NCBI GenBank assembly: GCA_905221605.1 | Contig: CAJNDS010000313.1 | Location: 281,478-311,477 of the forward strand | Source: Symbiodinium natans | Lineage: Eukaryota > Sar > Dinophyceae > Suessiales > Symbiodiniaceae | Reading direction: 5' to 3' | Length of the DNA stretch: 30,000 nucleotides | Part shown: positions 1-7,393 of the stretch, in pieces | Layout of the letters: each line of letters begins with the position of its first letter | How positions within the stretch are numbered: the stretch's first letter is position 1 | Made by a program: the position numbers and the translations under genes | Notes under the pieces: model-generated | What the model saw: the letters and a program-made list of their open reading frames with translations, nothing else | Databases searched by the model: none | Told to the model about the DNA's origin: nothing

Positions 1-39
1 TAGGGTTTAGGGTTTAGGATTTAGGGTTTAGGGTTTAGG
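1..39 (+). repeat. TTTAGGG array at window start
   Basis: Five to six TTTAGGG units, one reading TTTAGGA. The array is cut by the window edge. Confidence 0.95.
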
Positions 40-219
40 CTCGAGGGCTAGGTTGTATCTATAGGGGATTTTAAGGGTTCGGGCCTAGTAATTGGTTTCG
101 AGGAAGCCTGTTTCTTGAGTTTTGTTTTGGGTTTTAGGAGCCGGGGTGTCAGGGCCAGAGCCGGCCGCAAGCCATAGATAAAGAGGAAGTGCTAGGTGTA
201 GCCTGGAACGCAAACCACG

Positions 220-304
220 AAACCCTAAACCCCAAACCCTAACCCTGAACACTAGCCCTAACCCCTAAACCCTGAACCCCAAACCCTAAACCCTAAACCC
301 TAAA
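220..304 (-). repeat. CCCTAAA array, degenerate
   Basis: CCCTAAA units mixed with CCCCAAA, CCCTGAA and CCCTAAC variants. The preceding stretch (40-219) is non-repetitive with no clear gene. Confidence 0.9.
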
Positions 305-370
305 CATCGAGGTTTGCGGCATGGCAGGCCGAGGCCCTGGAGGCCCCCAGATTAGCCATGGCTTTTCACC

Positions 371-468
371 AGGGTTTAGTTGGCTTGGGGTTCAGGGTTT
401 CGGACTTTTGGGACTTAGGGTTTAGGGTGTAGGGTTTGGGTTTTAGGGTCCCTGGATTTAGGGGGTAG
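371..468 (+). repeat. Degenerate TTTAGGG block
   Basis: Scattered TTTAGGG, TTCAGGG and GTGTAGGG units. Together with the C block at 220-304 it brackets a short GC-rich island at 305-370. Confidence 0.75.
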
Positions 469-521
469 CCTGCTTCACGAGTGAATGCTTGAACTTGCGA
501 TGCTGGACCCTCAACCTTATA

Positions 522-639
522 CTAAAACCCAAACCCTAAACCCTCAACCCTAACCTACACCCTAAACACCCTACACCCTACGCCCTAAACCCTAAACCCT
601 AAATCCTAAACCCTAAACCCTAAACCCTAAACCCTAAAC
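522..639 (-). repeat. CCCTAAA array
   Basis: Irregular on the left and nearly perfect on the right (about 590-639). It sits immediately left of the coding-like island at 643-717. Confidence 0.95.
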
Positions 640-642
640 CCA

Positions 643-717
643 GAGGCCATGGGGCAGCGCCGGCCGCTGCCGGCGCCGCAGGCGCTGCCGGGTTCGGAGA
701 AGGCTGCTGCGACGAAG
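643..717 (+). CDS. Coding-like island, possible exon fragment
   Basis: Twenty-five open codons, from GAG at 643 to AAG at 715, lie between a CCCTAAA array and a TTTAGGG array. The translation starts EAMGQRRPLPAPQALPGSEK and is rich in Ala and Pro. Most third positions are G or C, although the whole island is GC-rich, which weakens that evidence. The left edge reads CCCAG followed by AGGCC, compatible with an AG acceptor. I do not recognise a family. It could be an exon, a captured gene fragment or chance. Confidence 0.3.
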
Positions 718-774
718 GGGTTTAGGTTTAGGGTTTAGGGTTTAGGGTTTAGGGTTTAGGGCGGCTTGGGGTTT
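718..774 (+). repeat. TTTAGGG array
   Basis: About six near-perfect units, then GGCTTGGGGTTTAGGG drift, directly after the island at 643-717. Confidence 0.95.
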
Positions 775-809
775 AGGGCGTTTGGGGTCTGCACGCGGTG
801 TTCGGGCAT

Positions 810-823
810 TTTAGGGCCCTAAA
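810..823. repeat. Head-to-head telomere-motif junction
   Basis: The sequence TTTAGGGCCCTAAA is a perfect palindrome in which a G-strand unit meets a C-strand unit with no spacer. Direct junctions of this kind are the classical signature of telomere-telomere fusion, but could also arise by inverted duplication. Confidence 0.85.
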
Positions 824-905
824 CCCTAAACCTAAACCCTAAACCCTAAACCCTAAACCCTAAACCCTAGACCCTAGACTCTAGACCCTAGACCCTAGAC
901 CCTAA
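817..905 (-). repeat. CCCTAAA array grading into CCCTAGA
   Basis: Perfect CCCTAAA units followed by about four CCCTAGA variant units at about 870-902, then the coding-like island at 907-999. Confidence 0.95.
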
Positions 906-906
906 A

Positions 907-999
907 CTCGTCGAGGCCACCCACCTTCGCGGCTTGCTGGACTCCTTCCGCCTGGGCCGCACGCAGACGCTCTCGATGGACCTCTCCCCACCGGAGGCT
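907..999 (+). CDS. Coding-like island, strong GC3, possible exon
   Basis: Thirty-one open codons end at TAG 1000-1002, the first bases of the following TTTAGGG array. From GCC at 916 to GAG at 996, 25 of 27 codons end in G or C. The peptide includes ATHLRGLLDSFRLGRTQTLS, which has a normal hydrophobic and charged pattern. The left edge reads CGAG|GCC (915/916), like the AG|G acceptor context of dinoflagellate introns, and the right edge reads GAG|GCTTAGG, a possible GC donor. No family recognised. This is one of the best coding candidates in the window. Confidence 0.45.
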
Positions 1000-1027
1000 T
1001 AGGGTTTAGGGTTTAGGGTTTGGGGTT
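999..1027 (+). repeat. Short TTTAGGG array
   Basis: Four units, immediately followed by the inverted-repeat element at 1032-1159. Confidence 0.9.
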
Positions 1028-1031
1028 AGAA

Positions 1032-1159
1032 CCTTAAGGTTACTGTTGGTTAGTCAGGAATGGGGGAATAAGGTACCATACGTACTCCTTTAAAGGGTAT
1101 ATGGTTGATATATAGCACCTTATTTCCCCATTCCCTACTAACCAACAGCAAGCCTAAGG
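1032..1159. mobile_element. Hairpin-forming inverted-repeat element (MITE-like)
   Basis: Left arm 1032-1074 and right arm 1117-1159 are reverse complements with about 6-7 mismatches in 43 bases, around an AT-rich loop of about 42 bp. The arms contain GGAATGGGGGAATAAGGT and its complement. No coding capacity. Its position between two TTTAGGG blocks (999-1027 and 1201-1258) fits an insertion within an array. Resembles a miniature inverted-repeat transposon or introner-like element; target-site duplication was not resolved. Confidence 0.7.
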
Positions 1160-1200
1160 AGAGAGCGTGAGGGTGCTTTTTTGCTCGTCCCGTTAAGGGG

Positions 1201-1258
1201 CTGTTTAGGGTTTTGGGTTTAGGGTTTAGGGTTTAGGGTTTAGGGTTTGATTAGGGTT
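1201..1258 (+). repeat. TTTAGGG array
   Basis: About seven units, the last ones degenerate. Continues the block left of the hairpin element. Confidence 0.9.
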
Positions 1259-1331
1259 TGGAGCTGAGGGACCTATGCAGGGAATACTCAGGAGAATTTA
1301 GGGACCCTGCACCTGCCGGTGCTCTGAACTT

Positions 1332-1527
1332 GAACCCTAAACCCGAAACCCTAAACCCCAAATCCTAAACCCTAAACCCTAAACCCTGAACCTTAAGTCC
1401 GAAACCCTAATGAACCTGAACCTTAAACTGAACCCTAAACCTGAAACCCTGAATCCTAAACCCTGATGAACCCTGAACCCTAAAACCCAAAACCCAAAAC
1501 CCAAAACCCTAAACCCCATAAACCCGA
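1332..1527 (-). repeat. Degenerate CCCTAAA array
   Basis: Mixed CCCTAAA, CCCTGAA, CCTTAAA and repeated ACCCAAA units, markedly more diverged than its neighbours. Confidence 0.9.
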
Positions 1528-1551
1528 ACCCTCAGATCCTGTAACCACACG

Positions 1552-1620
1552 TGGCCTTGGCGACAGGCCTTGGAGGAGTCCGTGGCAGACGAGGAGCCGG
1601 CTTTCCGCTGCGGCAGGGTT
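1552..1620 (+). CDS. Coding-like island, possible exon
   Basis: The open frame reads WPWRQALEESVADEEPAFRC across the island, with 17 of the 20 codons from TGG 1558 ending in G or C. Acidic, helix-like composition. A GACAG|GCC at 1566/1567 could be an acceptor. The frame stays open for a while into the TTTAGGG-like block on the right. Family not recognised. Confidence 0.35.
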
Positions 1621-1721
1621 GAGGGTTTAGGGTTTTGGAGTTTAGGGTTCAGGGTTTTGGGTTGAGGGTTTTGGGTTGAGGGTTTAGGGTTGAGGGCTTA
1701 GGGTTCTAGGATTCCAGGGTG
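1616..1721 (+). repeat. Degenerate TTTAGGG block
   Basis: TTTAGGG interspersed with GTTGAGGG and TTTTGGG variants. The sequence from 1722 to 2022 is a unique, pyrimidine-rich spacer; a 66-codon frame there (1810-2010) has no protein-like features. Confidence 0.85.
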
Positions 1722-2022
1722 TAATGTTCAGGGTCTAGGATAGTGAAATTGAAGAGCACCCTTTGTTCGATGATTTTCCTAGGTTTACGGGCTGTTCGGC
1801 TGTTGTTAGTTGCACTGCTTCCAGTATGACTACTGCTTGCTCTTGCTTCTGGCTGAAGCTTCTTCTTGTCCGGTTCCCTTCTCATTCCTAGTTTTACCGT
1901 GTTCTTATCACCATCTTCATCAGCACCATCATCAGTCGTACATGCTCTTAGTCAACCTTGTTATTCGCTTGTGCCGCTTTTGTTGTCACAGGTGGTATGA
2001 CTTTTTGTAGTGTTGCTGCGAC

Positions 2023-2142
2023 TAAACCCTAAACCCTAAACCCTAAACCCTAAACCCTAAACCCTAAACCCTAAACCCTAAACCCTAAACCCTAAACCCT
2101 AAACCCTAAACCCTAAACCCACCCTAAACCCTAAACCCTAAA
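2023..2142 (-). repeat. CCCTAAA array
   Basis: About 17 nearly perfect units with one internal slip (ACCCACCCT) near 2117-2124. Confidence 0.97.
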
Positions 2143-2287
2143 TTTCCGTGGTCTTGAAGAGGGCTGATGGTGATGATAGTTGTTGTCATTACGAGTGTCG
2201 AAGCCCTAAGCCTGACCCCTAAACCTTAAGCCTAAACTTTAACCACTACACCCTAAACCCTAATTCCGTAAATCAAAAACCTCAAAG

Positions 2288-2525
2288 AACCTCAATACCT
2301 TAATACCTGAATGCCTTGATACCGTAATACCTTAATGAATACCTTCATACTTTAATACCTGAGTACCTTAATACCTGAATACCTTAATGCCTTAATACCT
2401 TAATACCTTCATACCTTAATACCTTAATACCTTAATACCTCAATACCTTAATGCCTTAAGACCTTAATAACTTAATACCTTAATACCTTAATGCCTTAAT
2501 ACCTGAATACCTCAATTCACTTAGC
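2288..2525. repeat. TACCTTAA minisatellite
   Basis: About 29 imperfect copies of an 8-bp unit, TACCTTAA, with variants such as TGCCTTAA and TACCTGAA. It lies between two CCCTAAA blocks. The unit could be a slipped derivative of CCTTAAA, itself a variant of the telomere motif. Confidence 0.9.
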
Positions 2526-2636
2526 ACCTTAAACCCGAAGACCCCAAGCTCCTAAACCCTAACGTCCCGACACCCTGAAAGTACATCTTGAACCCAAAGT
2601 CCCTGTACCCTTAAGTCCGTAAACCCGACACCGCCC

Positions 2637-2945
2637 GCCTAAACCCTAAACCTTGAACCCTAAACCCTAAACCCTAAACCCTAAGCCCTAAACCCTAAAT
2701 CCTAAACCCTAAACCCAAAACCCAAAACCCAAAACCCAAAACCCTAAACCCTAAACCCTAAACCCCAAACCCCAATTCCTAAACCCTAAACCCTAAAACC
2801 CTGAACGCTGAACCCTGAATCCTAAACCCTAAACCCTGAACCCCAAACCCCAAACCCTAAACCCTAAACCCTAAAACCCTGAACCCTGAATCCTAAACCC
2901 TAAACCCCAAACCCTGAACCCTAAACCCTAAGCCCCAAGCCCTAA
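2637..2945 (-). repeat. Long CCCTAAA array with variant clusters
   Basis: About 310 bp with sub-blocks of ACCCAAA, CCCCAAA and CCCTGAA. A segment containing CCCTGAATCC recurs at about 2810 and 2880, suggesting internal duplication. Confidence 0.95.
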
Positions 2946-2948
2946 GAG

Positions 2949-3020
2949 GAGCTGGCGGCGCTGCAGCGGGATCATGCGGCCCTGTCCCTTCCACACGAAA
3001 TATGTTTGTTCGGTTTTCAC
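2949..3020 (+). CDS. Coding-like island, possible exon
   Basis: Twenty-four open codons from GAG 2949 to the TAG at 3021, which begins a TTTAGGG-type block. The start reads ELAALQRDHAALSLPHE, an amphipathic, coiled-coil-like pattern. The left boundary CCCTAAGAG|GAG could serve as an acceptor. Composition turns AT-rich after 2999, so the coding part may stop there. Family not recognised. Confidence 0.35.
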
Positions 3021-3160
3021 TAGGGTTTAGGTTTTAGGGTTTCTCATTAGGCTCTTAGGGGAAAATCCTTGTTACTGTTACTGTTTAGGGTCTGGCGTTC
3101 AGGGCTATGGGGTTTGAAGAGGGGGTTCAGGGCTCTAATCTAAGTTCTAAGAGCCCTACA

Positions 3161-3412
3161 ACCTAAACCCTAAACCCTAATCCCTAAACCCTAAACCCTA
3201 AACCCTAAACCCTAAGCCCTAAACCCTAAACCCTAAACCCTAAACCTAAACCCCAAACCCCCATTAAAGACCACACAGAAACCCAGCTCGGAGGTCCACG
3301 TCGAAGCTGTCACCCATCTTCCACCCCATGGCCCTAAACCCTAAACCCTAAACCCTAAACCCTAAACCCTAAACCCTAAACCCTAAACCCTAAGCCCTAA
3401 GCCCTCATCCCC
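3161..3412 (-). repeat. Two CCCTAAA arrays around a short unique island
   Basis: Arrays at 3161-3263 and 3332-3412 flank about 65 bp of unique sequence (3266-3330) with no convincing frame. Here both flanking blocks have the same orientation, an exception to the usual C-island-G module. Confidence 0.92.
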
Positions 3413-3480
3413 AATCCCCAATCCTAAAGCCCCTAAACCCAAACCCCCGAAACTCGCCAAAATCTCCTGAAAGCCATCCA

Positions 3481-3700
3481 TCGGCCCTAGAAGTATGTGC
3501 AGTACTATAGGGGTAGGAGTAATGGCTACTAGTATCCCCTTATGGCCCCTTTATAATTGTACTCTAAGAACCCCCGAAACCCTATTCTACTTACTAAGGC
3601 CCCTAGAGTACTTACATCTTGTAAGTACCTATGGACCTCCAAGCGCCCATAACGCACTTGTCTGAAGCTCTCCCCATGGGTGCCCTCTTTACTTGATGGC
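3481..3700. other. Unique spacer with a partial inverted-repeat element
   Basis: No gene. The end at 3621-3643 (GTAAGTACC, then GGACCTCCAAG) matches the terminal motif of the inverted-repeat family seen at 14527, 17768 and 12733, so this is probably a decayed copy. Confidence 0.45.
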
Positions 3701-3705
3701 GGCCT

Positions 3706-3796
3706 AATCCCCTAAAACCTAAACCCTAAACCCTAAACCCTAAACCCTAAACCCTAAATCCTAAAGCCTAAACCCTAAACCCTGAACCCTAAACCT
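3706..3796 (-). repeat. CCCTAAA array
   Basis: About 12 units, left of the spacer that holds the reading frame at 3927. Confidence 0.93.
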
Positions 3797-3926
3797 CTGC
3801 TTAGCAATCATTCTCCTCGGCTGCTGGTACAGGCAGCATGCATACTTATGCCTAATCACGCATGCGCAGAAGACTAACTGACCCTGAGCCCTAAACCTCT
3901 GAATTCCGTGCAGTTGAAGGATTGCC

Positions 3927-4022
3927 ATGGGCCAAGACTACGGAAGCTTCGATGCGGCAGGGAAGAAGATCTTCATCGATCAGATAGAGCCTTGGCAGCA
4001 GTTGGGCCTCTTCACCTACTAG
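3927..4022 (+). CDS. Short ATG-initiated frame, gene fragment
   Basis: ATG 3927 opens a 31-codon frame ending at TAG 4020-4022, exactly where the inverted-repeat element at about 4024-4160 begins. The peptide contains GSFDAAGKKIFIDQIEPWQQ and ends LGLFTY. From memory, pieces like DAAGK..FI.Q. followed by LGLFT recur in uncharacterised dinoflagellate proteins, but I cannot confirm this. The in-frame stop TGA at 3915 lies just upstream. Probably a truncated exon or retro-fragment interrupted by the element. Confidence 0.4.
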   Translation: MGQDYGSFDAAGKKIFIDQIEPWQQLGLFTY

Positions 4023-4030
4023 TTCTTAGT

Positions 4031-4160
4031 AGGGAATGAGGGAATGAGGCACGTGATATCCCCCCTAAAACCCTAAACCCTAAACCCTAAACCCTAAACC
4101 CTAAACCCTAAACCCTAAACCCATAAGGGACATAGGGCACCTCATTCCCGCCCTATTCAG
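4031..4160. mobile_element. Inverted-repeat element with a telomere array inside
   Basis: The left end (4031-4050, AGGGAATGAG then GGAATGAGGC) and the right end (4131-4160, GGGCACCTCATTCCCGCCCT) are imperfect reverse complements. Between them lie eight CCCTAAA units (4065-4122). The ends resemble those of the element at 1032-1159. The telomere tract therefore sits in the loop of a hairpin element rather than beside it. Confidence 0.6.
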
Positions 4161-4209
4161 AGCCAGTAAGGTTCCCTGCCCCTCTCACCTTCTAACCGGT
4201 ACCCTGAAG

Positions 4210-4345
4210 CGGTTTAGGGGGGTTGAGCGTTTAGGATTTAGGGTTTAGGGTTTAGGGTTTAGGGGTTAGGGGTTTAGGCTTTAGGGGTTTAGGGTTTAGG
4301 GGTTTAGGGTTTAGGGTTTGGGGTTTGGGGTTTAGGGTTTAGGGG
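4210..4345 (+). repeat. TTTAGGG array
   Basis: Near-perfect centre with GGTTTAGGGG slips at both ends. Confidence 0.93.
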
Positions 4346-4848
4346 GGTCGAGCTTGCTTTTGGTAGGGGTAGTTCGGCGATGGGGGCTTCCCGCACCGAG
4401 GCGCAGAGGCGAGCCCCCTTTGCACTCTTCAACCCCCCCCCCCCCAAGCCCTTAATGTTAGGGTCCCTTTAATAACCCCCCCCCCCCCCCCCAAATCTTG
4501 TTTTGGTCCCCGGGGTTTGGAGGGGTGGAAAAAAGACGGGGTGCCAATAATCAATTCTGGGGGTCTGCGGGTCTGGGGGTCTGAAAAGTCTTCTCTGCAA
4601 TGGAACTCTTAAGCGATTCTCAGTAAAATTTTCAATTCCAGGCCGGAAAAATTTTGGTATTACCACCCTTTATTATTATCACCGCACCCCCCTATATAGA
4701 CTTGTTTACAGACATCGGCCCGAAAACCTCCCATGGAAAGTAGTCTTCGGCTGGACCCCTCTGGCCCGGCGAATTTTGCTATTACCACCCCATTTATAAA
4801 TGGGACTCTCACATTAGGCCCCTAAACTCGAACTCACACACCTTTGAA
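4346..4848. other. Unique spacer with C homopolymers and a decayed repeat pair
   Basis: Contains two long poly-C runs (about 4433-4447 and 4476-4492). The 19-bp motif at 4650-4668 (AATTTTGGTATTACCACCC) recurs at 4772-4790 with one mismatch, both copies preceded by GGCC-rich sequence. I see no gene; a 65-codon minus frame at 4469-4666 runs across the homopolymer and is not credible. Possibly an unrelated decayed transposon. Confidence 0.5.
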
Positions 4849-4849
4849 C

Positions 4850-5050
4850 CCTAAACCCTAACCCTAAACCGCAAGCCCTGAGCCCTAAACCCTAAGCCCT
4901 GAGCCCTAAACCCTAAACCCTAAACCCCAAACCCCAAACCCCAAACCCTAAACCCTAAACCCTAAACCCTAAACCCTGAACCCTAAACCCTAAACCCTAA
5001 ACCCTAAACCCTACAAAGCCGTAAACCCTACAAACCCCAAGCCCCAAACC
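4850..5050 (-). repeat. CCCTAAA array
   Basis: Near-perfect units with CCCTGAG, CCCCAAA and CCCTACA variants at the margins. Confidence 0.95.
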
Positions 5051-5071
5051 CTGGACCCTTAGGCCCCTTGA

Positions 5072-5239
5072 GGCCCCTGCAGGGTTCTTCGGGCGGGAAA
5101 AGAAGTTGAGGACCAGATCGAGGAGCGATGGCGTGTCTACCTCGGGCGTTCCTGGCCATGCAAAGAAGGCGTTGCCTTTATTGGGTTTAGGGTTGAGGGC
5201 TTTGGGTTTAGGGTTGAAGAGTTGAAGGCTCAGGGAAGG
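5072..5239 (+). CDS. Coding-like island, 56 open codons
   Basis: The frame is open from after TGA 5069 to TAG 5240. Its core EVEDQIEERWRVYLGRSWPC has a soluble-protein pattern; the last 18 or so codons are translated TTTAGGG-like repeat and not informative. A CTGCAG|GG at about 5082 is a possible acceptor. Family not recognised. Confidence 0.35.
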
Positions 5240-5245
5240 TAGTAA

Positions 5246-5308
5246 GTAGACCCGGTTCGCATCGGGAAGTGTGGCTATCAGCTCGCGGCGGCGTGCGCTG
5301 ATTGTCGG
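5246..5308 (+). CDS. Short coding-like island
   Basis: Twenty-one codons between TAA 5243 and TAA 5309, translating to VDPVRIGKCGYQLAAACADC plus R. A CCCTAAA array follows directly. Too short to stand alone; could be a fragment of an exon. Confidence 0.22.
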
Positions 5309-5310
5309 TA

Positions 5311-5452
5311 AACCTAAACCCTAAACCCTAAATCCTAAACCCTAAACCCTAAACCCGAAACCCTAAACCCTAAACCCTAAACCCTAAACCCTGAACCCTA
5401 AACCCTAAACCCTAAACCCTAAACCCTAAACCCTAAACCCTAAACCCTAAAC
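5311..5452 (-). repeat. CCCTAAA array
   Basis: About 20 units, few variants. Confidence 0.96.
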
Positions 5453-5465
5453 TCCACAGCCCTGA

Positions 5466-5558
5466 AGCCCCCCTTTCATCTTAGGGCTCCGGCTGATGGG
5501 CGAAGCGGACCCGCCGTTCCTTGGACGGCTTCGCGTTGGGGTTCAGGGGACTTCAGAG
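5466..5558 (+). CDS. Coding-like island
   Basis: Open from 5466 to TAG 5559, with an internal ATG at 5496. The second half reads MGEADPPFLGRLRVGVQGTS. Flanked by CCCTAAA (left) and TTTAGGG (right). Family not recognised. Confidence 0.3.
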
Positions 5559-5559
5559 T

Positions 5560-5682
5560 AGGGTTTAGGGTTTAGGGTTTAGGGTTTAGGGTTTAGGGTT
5601 TAGGATTTAGGGTTTAGGGTTCAGGGTTCAGGGTTCAGGGTTTAGGGTTTTGGGTTTAGGGTTTAGGGTTTAGGGTTTAGGG
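5560..5682 (+). repeat. TTTAGGG array abutting a cob fragment
   Basis: About 17 units, including a short TTCAGGG run. The array ends directly at the AT-rich cytochrome b fragment that starts at 5683. Confidence 0.96.
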
Positions 5683-6019
5683 AATAAGAAGATAATAATG
5701 TAATGTCAAGATGCGACCATAAGATAGAAAGTTGTCTACAGGAAATTGACCACCTATCCAAAAACAAAAGAAAAAGTGAAAGAAACCAAAGGCACAGAGA
5801 AAAACCATCAAATCTACTGAACGTCGAATTAAACTAGAATGACATTGAAAGACTTCTCATAGGGCAAAAATGGATGAAGATAGAAGTAAATAAGATACTG
5901 AATCCTGCATTATTATTTGGTACAGCTTCTATCATAGCATGTTGGCATAAGAAATACCATTCAGGTACCATATTTACAGGAGTAAGTAATCCACATGCAT
6001 CTGATGCATCATCTGGGTG
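5683..6019 (-). pseudogene. cob: Mitochondrial cytochrome b, C-terminal part (nuclear copy)
   Basis: Read on the minus strand from 6019, the frame gives HPDDASDACG, then LLTPVNMVPEWYFLCQHAM, and continues to a stop at 5836-5834. PEWY is the signature of the quinol-oxidation site of cytochrome b, subunit of respiratory complex III in the inner mitochondrial membrane. A second minus frame, shifted, continues through FWIGGQFPVDNFLSYGRILT and HYYLLI to 5683, matching the last membrane segment and C-terminus of alveolate cob. The change of frame near 5834-5845 means a frameshift, so this copy is not functional as it stands. It is AT-rich, unlike its surroundings. It abuts a TTTAGGG array at one end and a GTGC repeat at the other. 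Best read as a nuclear insertion of mtDNA. Confidence 0.85.
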
Positions 6020-6425
6020 TGCGTGCGTGCGTCAGGCATATGAAGCTTTCTAAAGATTGAGCGAGCCCCGGGCCTGGCGCGCGCGCTTTTGGATGAAGGG
6101 CCAAGGGTTTAGGCCCCATCTGTCTGCGGAAGGCATATCCGCGAACGCGGGGTGGTCTTAATGAGAACGCCAGTTTAGGGTGCAGGGAAGAAGGCTTTAG
6201 GGTTCCTTGTTTAGGGGTTACGGGCTGTAGGAAGAGGGGCCTTGGGGTGTGTAGGGCTTGAGGGAACTGGTCCTTACTTTTCCTGGGCTTGCTGGATAGT
6301 CTGGGAAGTCAGAGAGTCCGCAAAGAGGAAGTGTTTGAACTCTAAGCAACCTAGACACCCTAAACACCTCAAGCCCCGAAGCCACCCGATAGAGCCTCAA
6401 GCCCGCCCTGAACGAAAGTCTGGTC
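6020..6425. other. Unique spacer, no confident gene
   Basis: Begins with a short GTGC/GCGC purine-pyrimidine tract (about 6019-6033), then GC-rich unique sequence. Overlapping frames on both strands (6242-6433 plus, 6218-6463 minus) compete and neither has recognisable features. Confidence 0.4.
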
Positions 6426-6680
6426 ATGAGTAGTGTTGCAGAAGCCTCAGGGACTATTTTCAAACTATGTTGTTCATTCTCTGGCCCTTCTTCAGTGCTT
6501 CTTGAACCTTGGGCCCTGAACCCTTACATCGTTTGGCTCGCAACCGGGGCGAAGCGGATTGTGGGGTGTCTCGTCAGGTTCGTGCAGAGCATTCGCCCGC
6601 TGCTTGAGCTTCTGGGCACGGTTGACCCAAGGGCGTACAGGTTTAATACTCGAAATGAAAGGCTAGGGTTGAGGGTTTAG
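6426..6680 (+). CDS. Hypothetical frame, unrecognised
   Basis: ATG 6426 opens 84 codons that run into the TTTAGGG array at 6664. The central part, including LATGAKRIVGCLVRFVQSIR and LLELLGTVDPRAYRF, looks like a helical protein with a hydrophobic stretch. No family recognised, and the frame lacks upstream signals I can identify. Could be a gene fragment or chance. Confidence 0.3.
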   Translation: MSSVAEASGTIFKLCCSFSGPSSVLLEPWALNPYIVWLATGAKRIVGCLVRFVQSIRPLLELLGTVDPRAYRFNTRNERLGLRV

Positions 6681-6762
6681 GGTTTAGGGTTTAGGGTTTA
6701 GGGGTTAGGGTTCAGGGGTTTCGGGTTTGGGGTTTAGGGTTCAGGGGTTTCGGGTTTGGGGT
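6664..6762 (+). repeat. TTTAGGG block with duplicated variant
   Basis: Perfect units followed by two copies of a TTCAGGGGTTTCGGGTTTGG-type segment at about 6709-6761. Confidence 0.9.
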
Positions 6763-6878
6763 GAAGGGCCATAGTTACGATGGGTTATGATGTAAGACCC
6801 GTTGCCAAGTGGACCCTCCATGTCTTGTGCTGACCAAGCTGCACTCTGAACCTTGCATATTTCAGAAATCGGGCTGCT

Positions 6879-7022
6879 TAGGGTTTAGGGTTTAGGGTTT
6901 AGGGTTTAGGGTTTAGGGTTTAGGGTTTAGGGTTTAGGGTTTAGGGTTTAGGGTTTAGGGCTTAGGGTTTAGAGTTTAGGGTTTAGGGTTTAGGGTTCAG
7001 GGTTTAGGGTTTAGGGCTTAAG
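6879..7022 (+). repeat. TTTAGGG array
   Basis: About 20 units, near perfect. Stretch 6763-6878 between the two G blocks is unique and has no clear gene. Confidence 0.96.
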
Positions 7023-7254
7023 GTGCAATTCCACGAGGTCGTTCGGTTAGGTCACAGCCCTTGGACAGGGCGAATTACAGGGACCAGAAACTTAACCAAG
7101 CGCATGACGTCAAAATAAATGAGTTTGAACCATCACCTGGAACATGATGTACTTGGTCCTGCGATGAGCGGAGCCGCTAAACCCACGCCCGATAGAGAGG
7201 CTGACGCAAAGCCCCCGCACATCCTTTCTAAACCCTAAGCCCAAAACCCAACGC
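7023..7254. other. Unique spacer
   Basis: Mixed composition, no convincing frame and no RNA gene recognised. Composition becomes AT-rich at about 7255. Confidence 0.4.
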
Positions 7255-7393
7255 ATGCCTCTTAATAATATTAAAACTACGTAGAGAGCGCATTATTTAT
7301 TATATTATAACGAGCCCGCGAGGCATGAGAATAATGAATGAGGCATGAACGAAGTACAGGAACAAAGTGAATGCAGCATATTTTGTATTACTA
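7255..7393 (+). other. AT-rich upstream flank of the cob fragment
   Basis: Contains TTATTTATTATATTATAA and two copies of GAGGCATGA (about 7320 and 7340). Composition matches the cob fragment that follows, so it may be part of the same mitochondrial insertion (mt intergenic DNA). Inference only. Confidence 0.4.

Noticed and set aside
1810-2010. 66-codon + frame
   Set aside because: Leu/His/Cys-rich translation of a pyrimidine-rich spacer, with no protein-like pattern.
4469-4666. 65-codon minus frame
   Set aside because: Ends in a Gly run coded by the poly-C tract; artefact of a homopolymer.
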